Positions 25,599 to 33,481 of a DNA stretch of 64,000 bases are shown piece by piece. Within the stretch, counting starts at the first letter, position 1. Each line of letters starts with the position of its first letter. A program made the translations under genes and the position numbers. This DNA is from an uncultured Myxococcales bacterium. GTDB lineage: Bacteria > Myxococcota_A > UBA9042 > DTJE01. The stretch spans positions 1 to 64,000 of the forward strand of contig CALJUR010000110.1 in NCBI GenBank assembly GCA_937975765.1, in the 5' to 3' direction. The notes under the pieces were generated by a model that had not been told where the DNA came from, searched no databases, and saw only the letters and a list, made by a program, of their open reading frames with translations.

Positions 25599-26675
25599 AT
25601 GGCCAGGGGGGTGAACCGGGTCGCGATCGCGCTGCTGGGCGTCGCATGGGCATGCGGCGGCAGCACCGGGGGCGGCTTCTACTCCAGTTCGATCGAGTAC
25701 CGGCCGAAGGTCGTGGCCCCGGGGCCGGATGCCCAGTCCGTCACCCTCCGGGTGGAGAACCGGAGGCCCGCGAAGGAAGGGGGCGAGAACCCCAGGCGGG
25801 TCGGGACGATGCGCGCCGCCGTCGGATACGGAGTCGGGATCCACGAGAAGGACCCCGAGACCGTGAACCGCCTGGTCGCCAAGGCGACGGAGGTCGGCCT
25901 GGCGCGCGGGGGCCTGGCGGCCGCACCGGACGGCGGCGCGGTGTTCGAGGTCTGGGTCTCGAAATTCTGGATGGAAGGAAGTTCCGACTACTCCGTGGAC
26001 ATCGAGGCGACGCTGTTCCTGCGCCGCGGCGCCCAGGAACTGTGGCGCCGGCCTGTGAAGGTCCACGTGGACACCACGCAGGTCGGCGTGGAGCGGCCGC
26101 GGGATCTCTACAGCCGGGGGTTCTCGCAGGCGCTGGCGCGGTACGCGGAGGAGGTCGGGAAGGCCTTGAAGGCCCCCGCGTTCGTGCAGGCCTTGCCCGA
26201 GGCCCTCCGCGACGCCCCGGCCGCGCCGTCCGGGAAGGGTTCCGCCATGGCGCAGGCCCATGCGCCCCGCGGCCTGGGCCTGTCGGTGAAGGGCAGTGGC
26301 GGGGTCCCCGGGGGCCCCCCCCAGGAGCGGTTCCAGCATGCGGCGCAGGACGCCCTGAGACACGTCGGGATCCCGGTGCTGGACGGCCATCCCCACCTGG
26401 CGGTCCGCTACGCGCTGGACATCGAGCGGGGGGAGGGGGAGTCTCCCGTGGTCGTCGGCATCTCCACCCGGCTGGCGCTGAGGACCGCCACGGGACGGAC
26501 CCTGTGGGAGCAGTGGCTGACGACCCGGACGCCCCTGGACCTGGCGTCGGGCTCGGCCGGGAACGAGGCGCTGGATGCCGCGGTGACGCAGGTGATCGAT
26601 CGGCAATGGCGGCAGGACGTGGTGGCCTGCCTGAAATCGAGGGCGTTCCTCGACGCCCGGGCGGCTGCCCGGTGA
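25599..26675 (+). CDS. lipoprotein with two related halves
   Basis: A 358-residue lipoprotein with a lipobox GVAWAC (Cys about 19). The start at 25599 is chosen for its GGAGGG site. The mature part seems to contain two copies of one fold: about 90-200 (VFEVWVSKFWMEG, ATLFLRRGAQELWRR, ending KALKAPAF) and about 245-350 (LAVRYALDIERG, TRLALRTATGRTLWEQ, ending CLKSRAF). The layout resembles YajG/auxiliary lipoproteins of transport systems, but this is only a resemblance. First of four coupled lipoprotein genes. Confidence 0.72.
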   Translation: MARGVNRVAIALLGVAWACGGSTGGGFYSSSIEYRPKVVAPGPDAQSVTLRVENRRPAKEGGENPRRVGTMRAAVGYGVGIHEKDPETVNRLVAKATEVGLARGGLAAAPDGGAVFEVWVSKFWMEGSSDYSVDIEATLFLRRGAQELWRRPVKVHVDTTQVGVERPRDLYSRGFSQALARYAEEVGKALKAPAFVQALPEALRDAPAAPSGKGSAMAQAHAPRGLGLSVKGSGGVPGGPPQERFQHAAQDALRHVGIPVLDGHPHLAVRYALDIERGEGESPVVVGISTRLALRTATGRTLWEQWLTTRTPLDLASGSAGNEALDAAVTQVIDRQWRQDVVACLKSRAFLDARAAAR

Positions 26676-26726
26676 GGATGCGACGCGGGGCCCGGCGCCG
26701 TCCGGGCCTGTGCAGGAGGGCGGAAC

Positions 26727-27281
26727 GTGCGATCCCCGCTGGAACGGATTTTCGGGCTTGGGGTCCTTCTCGCGGGCCTTCTGGCCACCGCCTCGTGTGC
26801 CGCGCCGGGGGTGATGACTGCGCGGAACTCCACCCTGCCGGTCGAACTGGGCCCCGTCCCGTGCGTGGGCTGCGAGCCCCGTCCCCGGGACCTGCGCCCC
26901 GCGCAGAAGGCGCCGCCCGCGATCCAGGGCCAGGTCACGAACGAGAGGGAGTTCTCGACGGCCAGCTCGGGCTACATGCAGACGTCGCAGTCCTCGTGGC
27001 AGGTGGAGGGTGCGAACAAGTTCGACGTGATCGTGCTGAAGGCCGTCGGGGAATGCGCGCGCTGCCGGGCGGTGATCGATGCCGTCCCCGTCCAGTCGTC
27101 GTGCCTCCAGGCAATCACCTGGTACCTGGACCGCAATCGCCTGGGCGTGAGGGGCGAGGTGTTGGAGCCCCCGGCCGAACCGGAACCGCCCGCGCTGCTG
27201 CCGGACCCGGATCCGCAGCCGCCCGCGGAACCGGTGCCGACCCGGCCCGCGAAGTCCCGCAGGAAGGGGGGACGGAAATGA
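26727..27281 (+). CDS. hypothetical lipoprotein, Pro-rich C-terminus
   Basis: A 184-residue lipoprotein, GTG start at 26727 after AGGAGGG. Lipobox LATASC (Cys about 24). The mature region has further Cys pairs: CVGC near residue 46-49 and CARC near 111-114, either metal-binding or disulfides. The C-terminus (about 145-184) is rich in Pro, Glu and Lys/Arg and looks disordered. Family unknown. Overlaps the next gene by four bases. Confidence 0.7.
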   Translation: MRSPLERIFGLGVLLAGLLATASCAAPGVMTARNSTLPVELGPVPCVGCEPRPRDLRPAQKAPPAIQGQVTNEREFSTASSGYMQTSQSSWQVEGANKFDVIVLKAVGECARCRAVIDAVPVQSSCLQAITWYLDRNRLGVRGEVLEPPAEPEPPALLPDPDPQPPAEPVPTRPAKSRRKGGRK

Positions 27282-27733
27282 GGGCATATTCGAGGCTTGC
27301 CGGCATCGTCCTCCTGGCGCTGGCCCTGCCCGCCGCGTCCTGCGCGGGCGGACGGGGGGAACTGATCTTCGACAACCTGGACCACCCCGCCTCGGCCAGC
27401 GGGTACCTTCGGGACGCGGACGGCCGCATCCTGGGCCAGGAAGAGGTCGACATGGTGGGGCACGTCCGCCACAAGCACCGGTTCTACGGGATGGTCTGGG
27501 GCCTCGTGGGCCTGGAACGGACGCACGACGCATCCGGGCCGATCAACCAGCAGGTCGGGGAACTGCGGGGGGACGGCGTGGTCAACCTGACCGTGACCAG
27601 CAAGGGATGCTTCCTCAACTACTTCCCCATCCTCAGCGCCCTGCCGTTCTGGCCGGGCTGCGTGGATGTCGTGGTCGAAGGCGACGTGGTGCGGGTGGGC
27701 CGAGGGGATCGGCCGGAGGAGGCGATGCGGTGA
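27278..27733 (+). CDS. hypothetical lipoprotein, weakly Bor-like
   Basis: A 151-residue lipoprotein with lipobox PAASC (Cys about 22). The mature half reads like a small beta-rich protein (VRHKHRFYGMVWGLVGLERT, then a Gly/Val strand, then a Cys pair and a hydrophobic strand). This recalls the Bor/Iss surface-lipoprotein pattern, but the match is only visual. Start ATG overlaps the previous stop (ATGA) and its own stop overlaps the next gene (GTGA). Confidence 0.7.
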   Translation: MRAYSRLAGIVLLALALPAASCAGGRGELIFDNLDHPASASGYLRDADGRILGQEEVDMVGHVRHKHRFYGMVWGLVGLERTHDASGPINQQVGELRGDGVVNLTVTSKGCFLNYFPILSALPFWPGCVDVVVEGDVVRVGRGDRPEEAMR

Positions 27734-28101
27734 GCGCGAAGCCCCGGGTTCCGGTTCGAGGCGCCTTTCTTGCGCTGGCGTCGGCCTTCGGGCTGGCGGC
27801 GATCCCTGGCTGCGGGGGGGCACGGGTGGTCGAGGAGGAACCCGGGCTGTCCGAGGAGGCCCTGGCCGTCCGGGTCGTGGAGGGTACCCAGGCGATCACG
27901 CACGCGCTGTTCCGGGAATGCGAACCCCGGGGCCTCGTCGGGAATTACGCCACCGAGAACGACTTCCGGCGCCGCGCCGTCGAACTGCGGGCCAACTGCG
28001 TCCAGATCCTGTACTGCTCCGTGTTCAACGGCGTCGTGCGCGACGTGGACGCGAGGTTCTGGCGCTGCCCCGACGATCTCGACCTTGGCGACGAGGGCTG
28101 A
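27730..28101 (+). CDS. hypothetical small lipoprotein
   Basis: A 123-residue protein with a lipobox IPGC (Cys about 28), GTG start at 27730 overlapping the previous stop. The mature part is mostly helical, with Cys residues at about 65, 90, 96 and 113. No family recognised. Last gene of the four-lipoprotein unit; it ends 41 bases before the convergent acyltransferase gene. Confidence 0.65.
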   Translation: MSAKPRVPVRGAFLALASAFGLAAIPGCGGARVVEEEPGLSEEALAVRVVEGTQAITHALFRECEPRGLVGNYATENDFRRRAVELRANCVQILYCSVFNGVVRDVDARFWRCPDDLDLGDEG

Positions 28102-28142
28102 CGGACTTGCGGGGCTGTCGTCCTTTCCCCGCCGTGGCCCCT

Positions 28143-29099
28143 TCAATCCGCCTCGCTTCCCCAGAAGTCGTAGAAGTTGAACCACTGCGTCGGGTAGCGC
28201 CGTGCGTACGCCTCCAGCCGCTCCGAGTAGCGCCGCGCCATCGCCTCGACGCCGGCCTGCCGGTCCCTGCGCGACGGCCAGTCGCCGGGTTCCGCGAAGC
28301 GCTCGATGCACAGGCGGTAGTCGCAGGTCCCGGTCTTCACCAGGAACATCAGCAGCATCGGCGCCTTCAGGGCCGTGCCCAGCAGGTAGGGACCCGCCGG
28401 GAAGTCCCGCTCGACACCCAGGAACGGTACACGAACGCGCGGGCCGCTGACCCAGGTGCGGTCGCCGTTGATGCCCACGTACTCGCCCTGCTCGATCCGG
28501 GCGCGCATCTCCAGCAGCGGCGCCACGGCGTCGGCATCGGAGGCCACCGGGATGATGTTCCGTTCCAGTGCCGGGTCCAGGCGCTTCATCTCCTCGTACA
28601 GTTGCGACGATGGACCCACGTGCATCAGCATGCTGAACCGGATACGCTGCATCTGCGCGAAGGCCCGCGCCATCTCCATCACGCCCAGGTGCGCGCCCAG
28701 CACCAGGCAGCCGCGCGCAGGCTGCGTGCCGTCCAGCAGGCCGGGTGGCGCGTCGATGGTCAGCCGGAAGCGGTTCCCCTGGCCCATCAGCGCGAACGAG
28801 CGGTCCAGGATCGACTCGGCGAACGCGAAGACGGTCCGGAAGGTTCGCCAGCGGGACGAGCGGCCCAGTGCCCGCTCCTGGAACTGCCGGATCCAGCGGC
28901 GGTTGGCGGGCGCGAAAAGCCAGTAGTGGAACGCGACGCACGCCACCAGCGCGCGGGCCGGAGCGTAGCCGACGCGGCGCAGCATCCACAAGACGATGCG
29001 GATGCCCACGCGGGTGCCGACCTCGCGCCGGGTGCGCCAGGAGGCGGGCGCGGCCCCGGGCGTGGGCAGGGTGCCGGTCGGTTGAGTCGGGTCGCTCAT
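28143..29099 (-). CDS. LpxL/HtrB-type lipid acyltransferase
   Basis: A 318-residue inner-membrane-associated acyltransferase of the LpxL/LpxM superfamily, which transfers secondary acyl chains to lipid A or related lipids. The catalytic HX4E motif is His137-Glu142 in GAHLGVMEMA. A membrane anchor lies at about 45-62, and the conserved GDRTW-like segment follows near residue 233. Start at 29099 gives the shorter, better N-terminus. It diverges from the radical SAM gene; the 250-base gap between them shows no clear promoter box. Confidence 0.88.
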   Translation of the reverse strand: MSDPTQPTGTLPTPGAAPASWRTRREVGTRVGIRIVLWMLRRVGYAPARALVACVAFHYWLFAPANRRWIRQFQERALGRSSRWRTFRTVFAFAESILDRSFALMGQGNRFRLTIDAPPGLLDGTQPARGCLVLGAHLGVMEMARAFAQMQRIRFSMLMHVGPSSQLYEEMKRLDPALERNIIPVASDADAVAPLLEMRARIEQGEYVGINGDRTWVSGPRVRVPFLGVERDFPAGPYLLGTALKAPMLLMFLVKTGTCDYRLCIERFAEPGDWPSRRDRQAGVEAMARRYSERLEAYARRYPTQWFNFYDFWGSEAD

Positions 29100-29353
29100 C
29101 GCGGTTCCGGAACGGGGCGCGGCGAGGCTCGCACCGGCCGGTTCGGGTGTCAAGGAGTTACGGTGCAAGGAGGTACGGTGCGGGAGAGACGGTGCGGGTG
29201 CCGGGGAGGTTCCGGGCGGGTCCTGCCGAGCCTCCAGCCTGCGCCCTGCCGGCGGTGGTGGAGAAAGTGCTTGGAAAATCGGTCCGGGTTGGTCATAGTG
29301 CTGCAGTTCGCGGACAAGTCGTACCGGCCCCGCCTCGTACCAGGAGATCCGAC

Positions 29354-30640
29354 TTGAAGTTCCTGCTGATCTTCCCGAAGTGGCCCAAGCTCGTGCACCA
29401 GACCCCGTTCAACCTGCCGCCGCATGGTTCGGTCGTGATGGCGGCGGCGATCCCGCCGGACGTGGACGTGACCTTCGTCGACGAGAACGTCCAGGCCGTG
29501 CCCTTCGCGGACGACTGGGACTTCGTCGGCCTTTCGGTGATGCTGTCGTCGCAGTTGCCGCGCGCGTTCGAGATCTGCGCCCGGTTCCGCCAGATGGGCA
29601 AGGACGTGATCTTCGGCGGGATCTCCACGATGCTGCATGCCGAGGAGGTCGGCCGGCACGCGACGTCGGTCTTCCTGGGCGAGGCGGAGGGGCGTCTCGA
29701 ACAGGTCTTCGCCGACCAGCAGGCGGGCGCGCTGAAGCCGGTCTACGACTTCCTGGCGGATTTCGTGCCGATCGAGGCGGTAGGCCCGGCCCGGCGCTCG
29801 GTGCTGGACCGGTCGTGCTACGAGCACAAGGGCGTGCGGATGGCGGACCTGTTCCACGCCTCGCGCGGCTGCCGGTTCAACTGCTTCCCTTGCTGCACGC
29901 CCTACCTGGGCGGCCGGAAGTTCCGGCCGCGCCCGATGCACCGCATCGAGGAGGAACTGGCGCAGATCGAGAACGACCGGCTGTTCGTGGTCGACAACTC
30001 GCTGGCGCAGGACAAGGAGTGGGAGAAGGAACTCTTCCGCACGATGATCCCGTTCAAGAAGGTCTGGTGCTGCCACCCCGTCGAGGACGACGACCAGGTG
30101 CTGGACCTGGCGGCCCAGGCGGGCTGCTGGTACGTGTACCAGGCGGTCTTCGACACGTCGGACTTCATCCGGGAACGCATTCGCCGTTACAAGGCCCACG
30201 GCATCGGGGTGGAAGGCACCATCATCCTGGGCCTGGACGACCACGACGAGGACGCGATCAAGCGGTTGGTGGATTTCCTGCTGGAGATCGAACTGGACCT
30301 GGCCGAGTTCACGGTGCTGACGCCGTTCGCGCACACGCCTGCCCGTGCCCGGATGCAGGAGGAGGGGCGGATCCTGACGGACGACCTGTCGCTCTATAAC
30401 GGCGGCAACGTGGTGTTCCAGCCGAGGCGAATGTCGCCCGGTCGGTTGCAGGAGATGTACCACTGGGCCTGGGAGACCTTCTACGCGGACGAGTCGCAGG
30501 CCTACAAGATGTACCGGCTGTACAAGTCCATCCAGGACCGCACGCGGCGCCCCGCTCCGGTCGGCCGGGCGCCGTTGCGCGAGCCCGGCGTCGCCTCGGA
30601 AGCCACGGTCGGCCTGCCCGGGCCGGTCGATCGGAACTGA
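29354..30640 (+). CDS. B12-binding-domain radical SAM protein
   Basis: A 428-residue protein with an N-terminal B12-binding-like Rossmann region (about 1-120; PPHGSVVMAAAIP, then FVGLSVML and DVIFGGISTML) and a radical SAM domain. The CxxxCxxC motif is Cys173, Cys177 and Cys180 in RGCRFNCFPC. It would reductively cleave S-adenosylmethionine; related enzymes methylate or modify lipids and natural products. TTG start at 29354 is preferred because AGGAG lies seven bases upstream. Product unknown; the acyltransferase next door suggests a lipid substrate. Confidence 0.88.
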   Translation: MKFLLIFPKWPKLVHQTPFNLPPHGSVVMAAAIPPDVDVTFVDENVQAVPFADDWDFVGLSVMLSSQLPRAFEICARFRQMGKDVIFGGISTMLHAEEVGRHATSVFLGEAEGRLEQVFADQQAGALKPVYDFLADFVPIEAVGPARRSVLDRSCYEHKGVRMADLFHASRGCRFNCFPCCTPYLGGRKFRPRPMHRIEEELAQIENDRLFVVDNSLAQDKEWEKELFRTMIPFKKVWCCHPVEDDDQVLDLAAQAGCWYVYQAVFDTSDFIRERIRRYKAHGIGVEGTIILGLDDHDEDAIKRLVDFLLEIELDLAEFTVLTPFAHTPARARMQEEGRILTDDLSLYNGGNVVFQPRRMSPGRLQEMYHWAWETFYADESQAYKMYRLYKSIQDRTRRPAPVGRAPLREPGVASEATVGLPGPVDRN

Positions 30641-30651
30641 CCCCGGGACGG

Positions 30652-33453
30652 TCAACCCCGCCGCCGCCCGTCCCGCCGCATCGCGGCGAGGCCCAGCAGG
30701 GCCAGCCAGGCCCAGGCCCCCGGTACCGTGCCGGCCCCGGCGCTGCAGCCGCCGCCCGACCGTCCGCCGTTCCCCGCGTCGACGTCCTTGCCGGCCGTCG
30801 GGTCCCCGTCCCGCAGGTCGGTCGGAGTTGCGTCGGGGGGGGCCGTGTCCCGGCCGCCCGGGTCGGTGGCACCGGGATCCGCGTCGGTACCCGGGTCGAT
30901 GACCGTCCCCGGATCGGTGTCCGGGCCTTCGTCGCTGCCGTTGCCCGGGTCCTCGCCCGCGCCGGGATCCTGCACCGCCCCCCGATCCTCGCCTTCGTCG
31001 GTAGCGACCGCGTCCGCACCCATCGCGTCCTCGCCGCCCGCGACGTCCTCCGCTGCCGCCACGTCCTCCCCGCCGCCCGGGTCCCCCGTGCCGCACGCCG
31101 CGATCGGGACGTGCCAGTCCTGTCCGCCGTTGTTGTCCCAGGACCCGTCCGCGTGGTGGACCACGAAGTCGATCGAGGTGATCCCCTCGCCCACGGCCGG
31201 GATCGTGACGCAGAACCCCGCCTCGCACGCCGCGAACGGCGTCTCGACCGCCTTGCCGTCGGTCCAGGGCGTCGATCCGGCAGGCCGGATGGCCTCGGGA
31301 GGCAGGTTCCAGCCGTTGACGCCCCAGTGCAGGAAGCCGCCCGTCTTGTCGGTCACCGTCACGGGCGTGCAGGCGGTCGGGTCCGCGGGAGTCCACTTGC
31401 CCGTCGTCGTCCCCTGCGAGGCGCCGATGTACAGGTGCCGGATCGCCGTCCGGGTCACGTGGCCCTTCGCGTCCTGCGCCTCGACGTACCAGTCCAGCAG
31501 CGCGTCCCGGACCCCGGTCAGCCGCACCCAGTACTCGTCGGCGATCTCGTCGGGCAGCACGGACGTGTCGATCTCCGGGTCGTTGTACGGGTTGCCCTTC
31601 GGGAACTCCCGGCGCGCCATCGCCAGGGACTGCCACCCGCCGACGTCGGCGCCTCCCGCGTACGTCTCGTTCTGGTCGTTCGCAGTGCTGTTCGTCCCGT
31701 CCGCGTCCACGCGGTACTTCAGTGTCACCGACGCCACGCCCGACACGTCCGCCACGAAGGTCCAGAACCAGGTCTCCGGCCCCATCTCCGTGACCTGGTA
31801 CCGGTACAGCGGCCCGAAGTTCGTCCCTCCCGGGTTGTCGGGGTAGTGCTGGGGCGCCCACACCGTCGGCGGGGTCTTGTCGGTGTAGGTCGCGCCCAGC
31901 GACTGCCTGGCCCGCTGGATCGCCTCGTTCGCCGCCACGACCGGCTTCAGTTCCATGTCCAGGGCCTTGCCGTAGTACATGTAGCCGCTGTTCAGCCCCC
32001 CCAGCAGGAAGTGCCACGCCTGCTCCAGCACGCCGCCCGCGTCCGGGTGCAGGATCTTCGCCACGTTCGCCGGCCCCTTCGCGTCCTCGGCCGTCAGCAC
32101 CCAGTTCGTCGCGGCGGTCAGGAACGCGAAGCCGCGCTCGTCCTCGGCCCAGCCGTTCGCCACGTCCACCTGCCCGGACGCGCTCACCGGGGGCCAGTTC
32201 CAGTTCCAGAACGACGGCGACCCGAAATCCCCGTCGGCGTTGACCCAGGCCCCGTCCTCCACGTGGACCGTGTCGGTGGCTTCCACGGGGTGGTCCTTCA
32301 GGTACCCCGCGACCGTCGTCGGCACCAGGCCCTTGCCGGACGCGGCGCCCGCCAGGCCCGGGACGCACTCCATGTAGTAGCTGTACCCGCCCCCGAAGGC
32401 GTTGTCCCCGTCGTGGGCCATCAGGACCAGGATCGGGTGCTGCGCGCTGCCGGACGACGCGTAGGCCGAGGCCTCGTCCAGGCCGTAGCAGGAGTAGCCG
32501 TCCTTCCACGACTCGCCCATGGCGGCGGGGACGACCACGATGCGCGACACGACGCCCGAGGCCGGCTTCACGTATCGTGCGTAGTGCGGCCGGTAGGCGA
32601 GGGGATACGCGTTGGCGGGCGACACCCCGCGGTCGATGGAGATGCGGTTGTACGTCCCCTGGGCCGGGTTCAGCGCGTCGGCACGGTTCGGGGGCGGGAT
32701 GTTGTCGCCGCCGCTGCCCGCGACCCACGGATAGTCGGCACAGGCCCGGCTGATGTGGGCGTTCGACACCACCACCCACTCGATCCCGGCCTCCACCAGC
32801 AGCGGGATCAGCCGCTCCGAGAACGCCATCTCGGGGGGGAAGAGCCCCTTCGACGTCACCGAGGCGTCCCAGGCCTCGCCGGCCACCTGCTTCCACAGGG
32901 CGATCTCCATGCGGTTCACCCGGTCGTCGACCAGCGGCATCAGCGGGTGGTGGAACGGGAAGACGACCATGTCCATGCGAGGTCCGCCCTGGCGGGTCTT
33001 CCAGCCCTGGGCGGTCTTGAAACTTCCGTTCCAGGACCCCGAGTACCCCCCCCACGCGTGGTCCCCCAGGGACTGCACGTTCTCGATCAGCCCGCCGGAG
33101 TAACTGACCTGCACCCCCGCCTCGTCGTGCCCCAGCAGCGTCGCCAGGCTGTCCTTGGGCCGCCACTGGTAGGCCGCGACCCGGTCGTCCAGGCCGAAGA
33201 TCTGGTCCAGGTCGTTCTGGGGGTGCGCGGCCCCGCCCGCCTTCGACTGCATGGACTCCCAGGCCCGCTGGTACCGCACCCCGGACCCGTCCGGCGCCGG
33301 CCAGTAGACGGGCTGCTCCAGGTGCCACAGGTAGGTGTAGTGGACCTGGGCCCCGGCGGGGGCGGGGATCGCGGGCAGAGCAAGCGCCACGGCCAGCAGG
33401 AGGCCGGGCGCACGGGGGCACACCGATCCCGGAAGGCGATGAGGGGCGGACAT
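30652..33453 (-). CDS. secreted GH57-like enzyme with CBM25-like domain and MYXO-CTERM
   Basis: A 933-residue secreted protein. A signal peptide (about 1-35) precedes a GH57-like catalytic region (about 38-480) with HLEQPVYW, FPFHHPLMP and the nucleophile Glu208 in GLFPPEMAF; HDGDN (about 363) is a candidate acid. A linker domain is followed by a starch-binding-like module of CBM25 type (about 735-820, GFLHWGVNGW, DFVVHHADGSWDNNGGQDWHVPI). An acidic Asp/Gly/Pro/Thr spacer (about 825-890) then leads to a C-terminal Cys-containing hydrophobic helix and Arg tail (about 899-933), the MYXO-CTERM layout. It likely attacks an alpha-glucan at the cell surface. TAGAAT at 33479-33474 and GGAGGG precede the ATG. 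Confidence 0.85.
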   Translation of the reverse strand: MSAPHRLPGSVCPRAPGLLLAVALALPAIPAPAGAQVHYTYLWHLEQPVYWPAPDGSGVRYQRAWESMQSKAGGAAHPQNDLDQIFGLDDRVAAYQWRPKDSLATLLGHDEAGVQVSYSGGLIENVQSLGDHAWGGYSGSWNGSFKTAQGWKTRQGGPRMDMVVFPFHHPLMPLVDDRVNRMEIALWKQVAGEAWDASVTSKGLFPPEMAFSERLIPLLVEAGIEWVVVSNAHISRACADYPWVAGSGGDNIPPPNRADALNPAQGTYNRISIDRGVSPANAYPLAYRPHYARYVKPASGVVSRIVVVPAAMGESWKDGYSCYGLDEASAYASSGSAQHPILVLMAHDGDNAFGGGYSYYMECVPGLAGAASGKGLVPTTVAGYLKDHPVEATDTVHVEDGAWVNADGDFGSPSFWNWNWPPVSASGQVDVANGWAEDERGFAFLTAATNWVLTAEDAKGPANVAKILHPDAGGVLEQAWHFLLGGLNSGYMYYGKALDMELKPVVAANEAIQRARQSLGATYTDKTPPTVWAPQHYPDNPGGTNFGPLYRYQVTEMGPETWFWTFVADVSGVASVTLKYRVDADGTNSTANDQNETYAGGADVGGWQSLAMARREFPKGNPYNDPEIDTSVLPDEIADEYWVRLTGVRDALLDWYVEAQDAKGHVTRTAIRHLYIGASQGTTTGKWTPADPTACTPVTVTDKTGGFLHWGVNGWNLPPEAIRPAGSTPWTDGKAVETPFAACEAGFCVTIPAVGEGITSIDFVVHHADGSWDNNGGQDWHVPIAACGTGDPGGGEDVAAAEDVAGGEDAMGADAVATDEGEDRGAVQDPGAGEDPGNGSDEGPDTDPGTVIDPGTDADPGATDPGGRDTAPPDATPTDLRDGDPTAGKDVDAGNGGRSGGGCSAGAGTVPGAWAWLALLGLAAMRRDGRRRG

Positions 33454-33473
33454 GGCTGATCCCTCCGGGGAGG

Positions 33474-33479
33474 ATTCTA
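33474..33479 (-). promoter_or_regulatory. -10 hexamer TAGAAT
   Basis: Minus-strand CTAGAATC, 20 bases before the GH57-like gene start. It overlaps the last codon region of the RND permease gene. Confidence 0.5.
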
Positions 33480-33481
33480 GT

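Noticed and set aside
28143..29099. Loss of the HX4D motif in the acyltransferase
   Set aside because: HX4E is normal for LpxL-type enzymes, so this is not unusual.
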